Positions 44,881 to 57,725 of a stretch of 64,000 nucleotides of DNA are shown here, piece by piece. The first letter of the stretch is position 1. The number at the start of each line of letters is the position of its first letter. Under the pieces are notes generated by a model that saw only the letters and a list, made by a program, of their open reading frames with translations, had not been told where the DNA came from and did not search any database. Origin of the DNA: Mallotus nudiflorus (lineage: Eukaryota > Streptophyta > Magnoliopsida > Malpighiales > Euphorbiaceae); assembly GCA_947683625.1 (NCBI GenBank), contig CANTUR010000541.1:398501-462500 (forward strand), written 5' to 3'. A program made the position numbers and the translations under genes.

Positions 44881-47404
44881 ATTGCTATTATTTGGTGATG
44901 GATACACCAGTAAAATCTAATTTTTTTCTACCCGTACCCATAAGAAAGTAAAATGCCTTTTATTCCCCACTTAAAACTAATGCAATATTGTAAGACTAAT
45001 TCAAAACTTTTCAAAATAGCACACAAATCACAATGTGAGATTATAAAGTTAGTGTTCACCAAATCAGAACAATCAAAATAAGTACCGGCATCCAAAGCTT
45101 GTTTGCTCCGTCTGAAATGATCTTGATTACGTTCAAAGTCATCAAAGGCAACTCGAAGATACTCTTTGATGTAGATTTAATATTATTGGAACTTAATTTA
45201 ATCAAAGAATATGGAAGGACTTAATTTTTGAATAATTATCTAAGCATGTGGTGAAAAAATAACATATTATTATAAATTATATTCCATTGCAAAGAAATTA
45301 TAGCCTATATTAATTTAAAATCATCTAGAAAAGCAAAATGAAGTAAACTAAGATTTCAATCTTCAAGATTTTCAAAAATGAGGAGCATGTAATCTCCTCC
45401 ACAAAAAGTATAGATGAAAAAATTAAAATTTCAATCTCAAAGAGGGACATAACAAAAAAATATTATATCTAACCATTAATTGCCTCTTGCCACCGACCTC
45501 TTCATGATCAACATGCAACAGAATAGGGTGATACTCTGATCCTATATCCTATAAATGGGAGGCATATAGCAGGTACGCTAGCACAAAGAAGCCAACATAT
45601 GGTTAAGACACACCTGAATGTTATCAACACTAGTACACTGATTGGTCCATGTGAATGAATGTCTAGAGAAGACAAGATCATTCAGACCAGTTAAATTAAC
45701 AAATTTTTGAAAATGAGAAGAGGATGTTTGTGTCTATAACCACCCACCTGATTTTTCAGAATTGAATAGAATATCTTTAACTCAAAAAATAAATACATAA
45801 ATAATGAAACATAATTAGCCCATGTTAAGCTTAGGCCTAGTAGAAGTATGAACAATTCAGAGCGCTGCAATCTTAATTGGGAAAAAAAAAAAAAAAAGGT
45901 ACATGAGACACTAACCTTACCTGTTGAAAATACCATCTATTTCAATTTTGAAAGCACCCATTAAAAAGTGTTGAGAAGGAAGTGTAGCATGTTTGCAATC
46001 AAAAATTATCAAATTAATAAGCACATAGAAATTATCAAATCCAGTCAACTTCTAAATTAAAAAAAAAAGAACAGAAATAGAAACCATTCTTCCTATAAAT
46101 CTAAATAAAACTCCTAGGAGTTCTAATCGAACAGCTAGTGGTCAATCCACAAATATTTCTATTTTGCAAAATCCATGTGCAATATCATAAATGGGTCAAA
46201 GGCTTGTAGAAAAATAACTATACATAAAGTACAACCAAGTTGAAATAATAAGTGTAGCTGGCAACATGATATTATATTCAACAGCAAAATATAAAGGAGG
46301 TTGATAACCATTGTGTTGTCCAAGAAGCTCTCCAGATCTCAAAAAAACGGGAGGTGACGAGAGGAGGAATAAAAAAAAGTAACTGAACCTAAAGAAACTA
46401 AAAGGCTAAGAGGAAATGGAGTAAAGGTGAGGTAAAAAGGCAGACAGTAACTTAAAGATAAAAAATGTGGCAACCAAAAGCACAATACAAGAAATAATGT
46501 AAGGCACCTACGTATCTTGTAAAGTGTGTTACATGACACTAAAAATATGAGGTGAAATTAAAAATACTTGGTTATTATATATTTTATATAGATAATAATG
46601 ATAATAATATAACAGCAACAGCAACAATATTATTATTAATATTTTTAATAAAATATTTTCACATATTTTGCTCTACGTTTATATGATTTTTATATTTAAA
46701 CCTATATTATTATTATTATTATTATATAAAACATATAAATGCAATAACCACCACCATTATTCTTATTATTATTATTTTGAACCTTTCATAACTGTGTCAT
46801 ACTTAGGCCATCATTTTGTAATTGTGCAATGATAGTTGCATGACTCATAAAATTCTTGGGAGCTGGGACAATATATTAACTATATGATTGTGTCAAAATT
46901 TTTTTTTTTTTTAATTTTGACCCTAACAAATTGTTTTAAAAAAAATTAGCTCATTTTTATGTTCATTCCCATTGTGAGTGGTGGAATGTACAAATCAAAA
47001 AGTAACAAAAAAAAAAATTGATGCAATCCGCCATTTGGACTGGCGGTATGCTCACTCCGCCTATATAACATGCAAGTTGACAGCTTGCATCAAGTTTTCG
47101 CCAAGTTCAGCCATTGCACATGATTACCAAATGCAAATTGACAACGTGCTATCAGAGTTTGCCAATTTGAGCTACCTGCACATCATGTCCTGTCTAAATT
47201 TGAGCTACCGAAATATATATGCCACGATGCGCAGCAATTCATGCTAGGGAGTGAGAAATAGTAAAGTAAATTAGGGGTGTACATACGGAGCAGATTGTAA
47301 CTTTAACTAAATATTCAAAGTTATCCCGGCTCCACTTGGTAAAGTTATTATTTTGTTTATTGTCTCCACACTTTGCCTGATTTCTAGATTATTAATTAGA
47401 AGCC

Positions 47405-50400
47405 ATGGACTTGCTTGTCGATTTTCCAGTAGCTGTTGTTATGATTGGCATGCTTGCAATTCTCTTATTTCTCAGCTATTCAGTACAGATCCTGGAAGCG
47501 AAAATATCCAAGAAAAAACTCCCGCCACAACCCAAGGGTGCATAGCCAGTTCTTGGTCACCTTCCATTATTAAGAGGACCTTCACTACAGGTCCCTGTAA
47601 TCTTGGCCAACATGGCTGACAAGCACGGTCCAATCTTTATGATCAAGATGGGAGTGCATCGTTGTCTTGTTATAAGTAGTTGAGAATTGGCGAAAGAATG
47701 CTTCACTACCAATGACAAAATCTTCGCCAGCCGTCCGTATTTTATAAAATCAGAAGTGCTAGGATATAACGGTGCTATGATGGGGTTCAGTCCTTATGGC
47801 CAGTACTGACGCCAAATCCGAAAGATAGTCACACTTGGGCTTCTCTTAAACCACCGGCTTCAGATGTTGAAGCACGTGAAAGAATCAGAAGTACGATCTG
47901 GTATACAAGACATCTATCAACTGTGGCAGATGACTGGTAAAGAAGATGATAAGGGTATCGTTGTAAAGATGACACAATGGTTTGCTAACATAACTCTAAA
48001 TTCAATTGTTAGGGTTGTATCCGGAAGGCGATATATAAGTAGTACAACATCGGAAGAAGATGGAAGGCATAGCGACCCATGGCGAGAGGCCCTCAGTGAT
48101 TTCTTGAAATTGTTTGAGAAATTTGTGGTGTCTGATGCAATTCCATTTTTGAGGAGGTTAGATTTGGGTGGATATGAAAAATCCATGAAGAAAACAGCTC
48201 AACAGCTTGATGTCGTTCTTCAACGGTGGTTAGATGAGCACAAAAGGACAAGAACACCAGGCTGCAAGGTCAAGGTCAATGGTCAAGAAGCAGATTTGAT
48301 GGATGGTATGCTTTCCACTCTTGATGATGCAGAGGAGCGTCCCTCACTTGATGCTGATACCAACATGTTTGGTACGCATATGCTACCTTTAGTTATCCCT
48401 TTGTTTTTAACAACTTTAATAGATTTATCATCCCATAAAATGAATTTTTTTTTTATTTATGTGGTGTCTATTACATCTAACTTGTAATCATGTCATGATT
48501 CAGATTAATCAGAATTTAATAGGATATGAATAATTGATTAAATATATATTATTTAATCAAATTTAATTAGATTAATTAGAGTTCAGTTCATAATGATTTA
48601 TAATATAATATATATTTTTAACTTTTATTCATCAAATGTAAATTATTTAGTTATGTCATAAATTCTATTTTAAAATGTATTATATTCTGTCTAAATAAAA
48701 TTTTTTTAAATAAAATAATAATATTTACATAGTTACACATGTAGCTACATAAATTAAATTAAAAAAATTATTGTTTAATATATTGCAATTATTATATTAA
48801 TGATTAGAATTAAATAGAAATTAATTTAATAATATTTAATTTCTTTTGTATATATACACATTTCCGTTGAAAAGGCATTCTAAAATAATACCATATAAGG
48901 TTGATTGCACCATTAAATTAATTCTTGGCTAATGTTTTTTATACGCAAATGCGTAATTTACCTATAATAAGTTCTTTTTTTCCCCAAATACATAAACTCA
49001 AAAAAAAAAAAAAAAACTTACAGACGTTTTTATTTCGAACTTAAAACATCAACTTAGACAAGCGTTTGTATTCATTTTACTGATGCTCACGTGGCATTGA
49101 ATGGCTCCCATTCAATTCATTAAAAAAAAAAAGGGAGAGAGAGTAAGATTCTTACTTATTATAGCTTTATAATCAGATATGTGATACTAATAAAAATAAA
49201 ATCATTTTTAACCAAAAATAAAAATAAAACCATTGTTTTTAGAGAGAATGATATGTTTTTAATTAAATTTTATTTTGAAACTCATTTCAATTTACTTATT
49301 TAACTTTCTAAATTGTGTCAATTTTATCTAATTTTATTTAAAGGATTTAATTATATTTTTAAAAATTACTTTTAGATTCCTCTAAAATAAATTTGACAAT
49401 TATTCATTTTTAAAAAAAATAAAATTTAAAAATTATTTTCAATTTTTAATTTTACCATTTTTAAAATTATTTTTTAAATTTTTACATGACATTTTAACTT
49501 TTTATAATGTATCAATTAAAAATAATAATAATAAAGGTAATGACTTGTGAATCAATTTATTATATAGACTAACATTAATAAAAATTAAAATAAATAAAGT
49601 AAACACTTTTAACTAACAACAATAATGATAATAATAATAATAAAAATGACAAGCAAATTTAACTAACGACATCGACAACAATAATGATAATAATAATAAT
49701 AATAACGACAAGGATAAGGATAAAGATAAAGATAATAATACGAATAATGATAATAACAATAATAATATTTTAATTTTTTTATTTTTCAAAAAAATAAATA
49801 TTTTTTATATTCTTCACTAATATTTTTAGTATCTTAAAATTTTCTCTTTTTTATTTAATACTTTTTTAATCTGACATTTATTAAAAAAATTCTAGTCAAT
49901 TTTAAAATAGTTAAAACTTAAGGATTATTAGTGAAAAATTAAATATTTATGAAAATATTTAGAAATTAATTTTTAAATTTATGTCAAGAGTGTGACAAAA
50001 TTAGAATTTAAAAAGATTTTTTTATATTTAATTTTTTTCTTGTAATAAAAAGAGGATAAAAAATTTAATAAGTGTCAAATTCATTTTATAATGATCTAAA
50101 AGTAATTTTTAAAGATATAAATAAATGTTTCAAATAAAAGAATAAATTGAAATGACTTTTAAAAGTAGAATTTAATTAATAATTGATTTAAAATTAATGA
50201 TAATTGATTTAATTGACTTTTAAAACTGATGGTTTTCCTTGTATTACACATTCAACATCAACTGTTGAGAATCCAATGCACGTAAGGATTGATCTAGCAG
50301 TAGCATCTCCACTTCTAACAAGACACCACCATCTACTATTGCTCATTACACGGTAATCTACCACTACCATTATCTTTACCCGTAACAAAACTACCGTCAC

Positions 50401-52102
50401 CATACCATCTATGTTACCATCACACAGAAAAAACAAAAAAAACAAAAAACTGCCACTGTTATCTATATTACTATCATTATTGATAGGAAAATGCCAAAAA
50501 ATCCTAATAGTTAATTCAAAGTAGTATTTTATGTTTTTTTAAGTTTAAATTACTCTAAAATTTTTAAATTTGGTGCATTTAAATATTACATTTACCGATG
50601 TTAATTTTTTCATTTAAAATTAAGGGATAATGTCTAAAATAGCCCTCATATTTACTTCAAAAATGAAAATGGAAGTAAATACTAGCATCATTTTTGGAAC
50701 TTTTCCTTTATTAATATCAAATATATATCATTTAATGGAAAAATAATAAACAAAACAAAGAGCCATTTCTTCTTGGGAGGAAAAGGCCATGAGTTCAATA
50801 CCTATCCTCTAAAACCCACCCTTGGTAATAGTTTATAAAAACGATTTTCAAAATATTCTATATATCAAGTCAAAAAAAAAAAAAAGCATTTCCCCCTTTT
50901 GTTCCACCTAGTATATGCTTCTATTTGTACGATTGTTATTTCTTTCCACTTTCACTTGTCTCTTTCTTTTAAATATCAAGTTATTCAATGTTTTACCCAT
51001 TTATTAGAATTAATTCTTTGTTATCTATCAAAATCAAAAAGGACAAAAAGAAGCCTTAAAAGATAATAAAATCAAGGAAGCAACCTTCCAACCATGCAAA
51101 GGAATCAAAAGAAAGATGGAGGACAAGAAATTTTTCTGCTCTAAAACGCAACAAATTAGAAGAATCACACTCTCAACAAAAAATAAAATAAACTAATAGT
51201 ATTAAATAAGGGAAAATTTTTATCTATATTCACACTATTACACTCAATGGTTGGATATGCAACATAAAATTATACATCTTATTTTTATTGACCATAATAA
51301 AGCATTTAGCAAATGTGTTAAATATTAACCAACAGGTGTAATAGTTGGATGTAGGTAAAAAATCTCCTCTAGATTTATCCATTTGAGCGGGGCATGAGAA
51401 CTTTATTTTGGAAGAAATCATATTTAATTCTTAAAAAAAAAAAAAGCAACTTATTAGCCCTTTACCATGAACATCAGGGCCGGAAATGGACCTTTCTTTT
51501 CTTTTTTGTACGCATGATGATTTGTTTTTGGGTCAAAATTCACCCTAACGGTTGAAATATTTTTCAGGCTCTTATAGCAGCCTCAGATGCCACAAAAGGC
51601 ATACTCATACGGGCTCTTATCTTGTTGTTAGGCAATCGAGACGTCTTGAAGAAAGTTCAAGATCGTAGACACAATTATAGGCAAAGAAAGGAAGGTGCAA
51701 GAATCAGACATGAAAAACTTGGTCTATCTACAAGCTTTTATAAAAGAAACTCTTCATCTAAGCCTAAAAACAAGCTTGTCAATGCGACATGAATCGACTG
51801 AGGATTGTATGGCCGGTAGCTACCATATACCAAAAGGCACTAAGCTTTTTGTTAATTCCTGGAAAATACATCGGAAAAATATACCAAAAGGCACTAGATT
51901 TTTTGTTAATACCATGTGTGTGGTCAGATCCTAACGAATTAAGCCAAAAAGATTTCTCACAACCCATAAAAATTTTGATGTTAGAGATCAAAATTTTTAG
52001 TTTTTACCATTTGGTAGTGGCAGAAGAATGTGCCCTGGAGTGTCATTTTCCCTTCAAATTATGGAACTTAAATTGGCTAATTTGATTCAGTCAAACGTAT
52101 AG
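47405..52102 (+). pseudogene. CYP82-like cytochrome P450 pseudogene
   Basis: Exon 1 (47405-48371) starts MDLLVDFPVAVVMIGMLAIL, a membrane anchor, then PPQPKGA, LGHLPLLRGP, MADKHGPIFMIKMGVH, ELAKECFTTND and FSPYGQY, all CYP82 hallmarks. Three Trp codons are stops (47543, 47681, 47807). Exon 1 ends ACATGTTTG before GTACGC; an AG at 51567 opens exon 2 with ALIAASDAT, the oxygen-binding I-helix. The intron position fits CYP82. Exon 2 has a frameshift near 51665, KETLHL in place of ETLRL (Arg of ExxR lost, 51755), a 54-bp tandem duplication (51827-51915), and the haem loop PFGSGRRMCPG intact but out of frame (Cys at 52031). A TAG at 52100 removes about 50 C-terminal residues. Active relatives are ER-bound monooxygenases of specialised metabolism. 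Confidence 0.9.
48372..51567 (+). other. Long AT-rich intron of the P450 pseudogene
   Basis: GTACGC...TTTTCAG borders, 3.2 kb. Family introns at this site are usually much shorter. Contains an AAT/GATAAN microsatellite block (49628-49765). No transposon ends could be assigned, and the frame at 50209-50445 is unsupported. Confidence 0.65.
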
Positions 52103-52251
52103 TCGAACATTTTTCATGACAAGAAATTGATCTAATAAAAAGTAACTAGAGGATTTGCACATAGAGTTGATGGCATTTATTGCTTGTATTTGTATAGATG
52201 AGCAGGAAGTCGTGGACTCTGGATAACTTCGAGATGGGTGGTGACAAATTT

Positions 52252-52390
52252 TGCATCTAGATCAATTTTTGCATGATCAATTTCTATATTTCTGTATTTC
52301 TGTATAATAAACATATGTAGCTGATATACACATCAACAAAAAGTTGTTTACAAAGAGTTATAAGTGGGATAGAAGTCTACTATGCTGATA
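52252..52390 (-). repeat. Copia 3' LTR
   Basis: About 139 bp; partner of 59729-59899. Outer edge placed from the AATTT duplication and the TGC start, so it may be off by a few bases. Confidence 0.6.
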
Positions 52391-53890
52391 CGCCCCCACA
52401 AGCTAAAGGGGGTTGTTCAACCAACCAAAGCTTGTCATGAAAATGCTTGAAGAGGTGTTGTCCAAGTGCTTTGGTCATCACGTCATCTAGCTGGTCTGCG
52501 GAAGTGATAGAGGATACTGTGATTTCATTTTGCTGAACTTTTTTTCGCACAAAATGGAAGTCGCACCACAAGTGTGAGGGAGTAGGCAAACAAATAGCAA
52601 GCTCAGTAAGCAAATGTTGTTGCCATTTTATTTCAACACTAACATTAGCAATGGCTTTGAATTAGAACTAAGTGATGAGCGTGCTATAGTACGTTGCTTT
52701 TAAGAATTCCAAGCAAGCAAATTTTGGCCCAAAAAAATCAGATATCCATCCATGGATCTTCTATCATTGGGGACATCTAGCCCAATCAACATCAGTGAAG
52801 GCCACCATGGTCTATTGTGGACATCATTTAATAAATAAACCTTGATTGATCGTCCCTTAAAGATATCGGATGATGTATTTGAGAGCTTTGTAATGAACTG
52901 TGGTTGGATGATGCATAAATTGACACATTTTATTAATTGAAAAAGACATGTCTGGATGAGTAAGACTCAAATATTAAAGGCTGCCATAAAGTTTTAGATA
53001 TTGAAGGCTGCCACAAGGACAGGTCTGGATGAGTAAGACTCAAATATTGAAGGCTGCCACAAATTTTTAGATAAGTGTTTGCTTCAAATGAAGATAGTAA
53101 AGTACCATCAGACTTGTTCAAGGTTATTCCCGTAGCCATTGGTGTAGAACAAGGGTTACATGACTGCATTCCAGTTATTTTCAAGATGTTAATGATGTAA
53201 GATTTTTTAGAAAGAACATGACCATTGGCATGTCGATGCACTTGTATTCCGAGAAAGTAGCTCAAATGCCCAAGTCCCAAGTCCCGCAAAGTGAATGTAG
53301 AAGATAGTTAGGAGATGAGTTATTTAACAGGCTTAGGATTACTACCCGTTATTATTACGTCATCCATATACAGAAGTAGGAAACATTGACAATTGTTGAT
53401 ATTATAAATGAAAAGTGATGGGTCAACAATGGAGCTTGTAAAACCTAGAGTAAGAAGAAAGTTGCTCAACTTTTGATACCATGCATGCGGTGCCTATTTG
53501 AGGCCATAAAGCGATCTTCTTAATTTGCAAACATAGGTGGGATGCTTGGTGTCGACATACCTTTGTGGCTGCGTCGTGAACATATTGTCTTCTAACTCAC
53601 CATTCAATAAGGCATTGCTTACATCAGGTTGATAGAGAGACCATCCACAGGAGATAGCCATTGATAATACAGTCTGAATAGTCATAGGTTTGATGATTGG
53701 ACTAAAGGCTTCTTTGTAGTCTAACCTATAATCTTGAGTGTAACTACGTGCTTTGAATCTTTCTATGCTATCATCAGCTCTACGTTTGATCTTGTATATC
53801 CATCTATTAACTGCAATATTAGAATTTAAAGGACAAGGAACAAGATCCCATGTATGGTTACAGTACAAGGCTTGTATCTCTTCTATCATA
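52391..53890 (-). pseudogene. Copia reverse transcriptase and RNase H
   Basis: 53889-53494 reads the start of the polymerase: NHTWDLVPCPLNSNIAVNRW, IERFKARSYTQDYRLDYKEA, VSNALLNGELEDNMF. YMDD is at 53370-53359, followed by MRDLGLGHLSYFLGIQVHR (53289). RNase H ends with LWCDFHFVRKKVQQNEITVS, DDVMTKALGQHLFKHFHDKL (52550-52400). A duplicated 55-bp piece in 52950-53050 (GTCTGGATGAGTAAGACTC twice) and several stops break the frame. Confidence 0.88.
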
Positions 53891-54204
53891 GCTTATTTCC
53901 ATTCAGGTATTGTGATGGCTTGGGTGAAGGACATTGGTTCGGTGAGAGTAGAGAATGGTGAGGATATATGAGTGTAGAGAATGGTGGGTTTGTGGTGTAA
54001 TCTTAATGGACATAATTACATTGGATGTGTTCTTTAGGGTTAGTAAGAATGTTGGTTTGATTAGGCAAATAAAGCACATTGATCTTGTGAATTACGAACA
54101 TCAACAAAAAGGTCTATTCCATCAGGATTGTAATATTCTATTTCGTATGGTGGTTGTGATAAAGGAGAAGGGTGGGATAAAGGTGAGGTTAAAGGTATAG
54201 GTGG

Positions 54205-55313
54205 TCAAAGTAAAGTATGAGTGATAGAGTTATACAAAGAAGATAAAGAAAAAGTATATTTAGATGAGGTGGGAGAGAAAGGAGAATCAATACCTAATTT
54301 CTGCAAAGAGCAATAGTCCATAGGATATGTTAACTGAAGCCAAGGAGTGGATGGCATGGTGACTAAACTGACATCCAAAGTTGAAGAGGTACCTAAAACT
54401 AATTTAAAAGGAAATAATTTTTCATCAAACTCAACATGTCTAGCAATGTAAATTTTGCCTAAATTTTTAACATAGCATCTATAACCAAGATGTGTGGGTG
54501 AATAGCCCAAGAAAACACATTGTGTTGAAAGAAATTCAAACTTATGCTTATTATAAGGTCTTAAAAAGGGATACACTACACATCCAAAAATTTAAAGAAA
54601 AGAATAATCAGAATTTTTTTTATATAAACATGTGTAGGGAATTTGTTTGCTTAAGGAACTTGTTGGTATGTGTTTGATTAAGAAAAAAGCAATTTCAAAA
54701 GCAAAATCCCAAAATTTAAATGGGGCACTACAATGGCCCAAACTGGATAAACCAAGATCAATAATATTGTGAATTTTGCTTTAAGCTATTCTGCATTGTT
54801 CATGGGTGTGTGGACAACTAATGCAGTGAATAATACCAGTTTATTAAAAATAATTATATAATGGTCTATATTCACCTCCCCAGTCAGAATGAATAGATTT
54901 GATCTTACAATTGAATTGCTTTTCCACTATTAATTGAAATTAATGAAAAATTACAAGAACATCAATTTAATTTTTTATGGGATAAAACCAAGTAAATAAA
55001 AATCATCAATAAAAATAATAAAATATTTATAATTCAAAAAATAATGCATTGTTGCATGGCCCTAAACATCATAATGAATCAATTCTAATAGTTTAGAACT
55101 ACAATGATGAGTCAAAGGAAGATGCATTCTATGTAATTTTCCTAAACAACAAGCTAGACATTTATTTGAAGTCTATTTATAAGTAGAACTAGGTAACTAA
55201 AATTGATTAACTAAACGATGGACAATCTTGAAATTTGGATGCCTGAGTCACACATGCCAATCCTCCAAACTTACAAGATAAATAGATGCTTGAGGGGTAC
55301 ATCATTCAATGGC
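54205..55313 (-). pseudogene. Copia integrase, part after the LTR insertion
   Basis: Next to the insertion the minus strand reads HPNFKIVHRLVNQF and CLACCLGKLHRMHLP, the zinc-binding end. The core gives ELIHYDV, a TAG for Trp, then G near 55070, and IHSDWGGEYRP near 54870-54900. The C-terminal part (54576-54205) has CVFLGYSPTHLGYRCYV and IYIARHVEFDE. Stops and shifts disable it. Confidence 0.85.
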
Positions 55314-55480
55314 ACACCTGTAATACCCTATATATATATATAATTATTTGAATAAAAAGGGACCTATTTTTCTCAAATAGTACTAGTAATAGTTATTTTT
55401 GCATTATATTATATTATAATTGTGTTAACATTATATTTTAGGTTAAATATTGGTTTAAATGTGTATATCTATTCATATGT

Positions 55481-55482
<2 letters not shown>

Positions 55483-55539
<57 letters not shown>
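55483..55539. repeat. TA microsatellite
   Basis: About 28 uninterrupted TA units in the 5' part of LTR copy 2. Confidence 0.9.
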
Positions 55540-55542
<3 letters not shown>

Positions 55543-56644
55543 TAATAAATACTTGAATACACATGTATATATATTTATATATGGTATATATGTAGTATAT
55601 TTATATATAGTTATAATATAGTATATATAATTAGTATTTATAATATAATATAGTTATAATTAGTGGTTATAATATAGTATATATATATATGTATATTTTT
55701 GACAGAAACAGAGCCGAAGCTCCTCCCTCTCCCCCATCCACACGATGCCCTCGACCGCCACCATCACTGCGCCTCCCCCACCTCCGGCCACCATCTGCTG
55801 CTTCCTCTTCCTTCTCCCTCGCCTCCGGTCACCTGCAAAGCCGCCGGAAGAGAAGAAGCCGAGAGTTTGCTCCAAACTCACCCAAGCTTTGTCCGGCCAC
55901 CATTTTCCTCCATTCCGATGCCAATCTCCTCCCCTTGCATCGGTGAGACTCATTCTAAGCTTAGTTTAAGCTTTGGTCATGAATTGATTGAGTTTTGGTT
56001 GATTTTTGGTTTTGAGCTCTAGGGTTTTGAAAATTTTTTTTAGCTCGATTTAGATGGATTCATGAAAACTCCCTTTACAAAAGTGATTCCTAGTAGCTCA
56101 ATCTACTTCTAGGAATTTTTGTATAATTTTTGGAATTTATTTTGATTTTTGGTGAATTTTTGAATATTTTAATATTATTTTAGGAATTTTCGGGAATTAA
56201 TTATAAAAATAATAAATAATAATAATAATTGGTATTTTTGTGTTATTATGAGTGGATATAAATTTTAGGGTAAAGAAAATAAATTTTTTAGAATATTATA
56301 CAATTTTTAGGAATTTCTATACTTTATGTCAAAATTTAATTATTAGGCTAATTATATTTTTATTAGAAGAAATTAAAAGCCATTAATATGTTTTAATTAT
56401 ATTAAGAATTTAACATTGAGAAAATAATTTTTGGATGATTAAATAATTTTAAGGAATTTTTTTTAGTATATATAGCACATTATGTAATATATATATATTC
56501 TAGGGGTAAAAATGTAATTGTACACTAAATATGAGAATATATATATATTTAATTAGTTTATTAATATTTAAAGGGTTTAGATAAATTTTATAAATTAATT
56601 AATATAATTTCCTAGTAGTGTAAAATTTTAAATGTCAAAATTTT

Positions 56645-56646
<2 letters not shown>

Positions 56647-56692
<46 letters not shown>
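56647..56692. repeat. TA microsatellite
   Basis: About 23 TA units, second run in LTR copy 2. Confidence 0.9.
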
Positions 56693-56696
<4 letters not shown>

Positions 56697-57521
56697 CATT
56701 ACAAAGGTTTTAATTTGGATAATAATTATATTTATATTGTTGGTGTCGGAATACGAATTTAAATTGTTTAATTTTGAATAATTGAGATTTGATATAATTT
56801 TTAACTATTCTAGTGTGTATGTATCTAAAATATATATATATTTGAGAAATAAATATTATTAATTTTTGATATTGTTTGAGTTGTGATCTCGGTCGGGGCA
56901 AATTGTAGTTTGGGAGCCCGACTCGAGTGTAGGTGTTTGTGATTATTGAAAGTGCATTTTCTATGCAAGTCTGGCTCTACCTTTGGTAGAGAGATGTCCG
57001 TTTTATAGAGGAGACTCTACTGAAATTTCGGTAGATTTTCTCATAAAATGTGATACTCGTAAAATTTCTACCGTTAGTTAGGTTAAATCTTGTCTGTCGA
57101 GTCTCGTCTGATTTTCCTCGAGTTAGTCTGGAATTTTATTATTTTTTTGATTTCTGATTTTGATTCCTTAGTCATGTTTTAAAAGTCGATTCATTATTTT
57201 TCTTTTAGAGCATATCGGAGCAGAAGCTGTGAGACCGAGGCAGACGCGTGGTCGTTAGCCTTCGTATTCATCCTGTAAGTCAATAGAACGATTTGTGCGT
57301 GTGTTTATTTAAAGAATGCATGCGCTCGTATTTCTATTATGTTGATTATATGATTTATTTAATTTAATGCTATTATTTACGATTTAAATGCATTTTATTT
57401 ATTTAAAATCAATTTGAGAAATTTTGATAGAACGGGCTACCTGGTGGGCTTCACCAGGACTATGTGCACATGGTAGAGATTGAGAGATGAATCCGTTATA
57501 TACATGATTGGTGAATGTTAA

Positions 57522-57725
57522 ACTGGGACGGGTGCCTCGGTAGAAGCCTTTGCTCTCGGGGACTGTCAATGATTGGAAAGTCAATAATGGACTGGGATGG
57601 GTGCCTCGGTTGATGCCTTAGCTCTCGGGGACCGCCAGTGCCATATATTTGGATTAAGTGAATGATTACGACTTGGTGCCTCGGTTGATGCCCTTGCTCT
57701 CGGGGACCAGTAGTCTAGTTGGAAT
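57522..57725. repeat. Three tandem units of about 70 bp in LTR copy 2
   Basis: Each unit has TGCCTCGGTTGATGCC or a variant, then CTCTCGGGGAC. Reverse-complement units are in copy 3 (61720-61925), and TCAACCGAGCTCCAG relics in copy 1 (18310-18390). Confidence 0.85.

Larger units (their letters stand above)
41931..47404. other. AT-rich intergenic region, no gene found
   Basis: Holds a TA run (41938-41960), a TTATTA microsatellite (43265-43332), a possible decayed MITE (42800-43270, with a GAACGAGTTTTTATTAAG part and CGCGAGTGGCTCAGCTC), a degenerate tandem repeat (44470-44880), and ATT runs near 46600-46770. Short open frames at 43975, 45691, 46339 and 46978 have no family resemblance. Confidence 0.6.

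Noticed and set aside
43975..46539. Phe/Leu-rich small frames as membrane proteins
   Set aside because: They arise from A/T-rich DNA read on one strand, with no codon structure and no family match.
46978..47247. 89-codon frame just upstream of the P450
   Set aside because: No recognisable domain, no promoter context, and the composition is that of the surrounding spacer.
55689..56022. Pro-rich protein gene in LTR copy 2
   Set aside because: Three plus frames and one minus frame are open over the same GC-rich block, as expected from composition; the block recurs in other LTR copies without a conserved frame.
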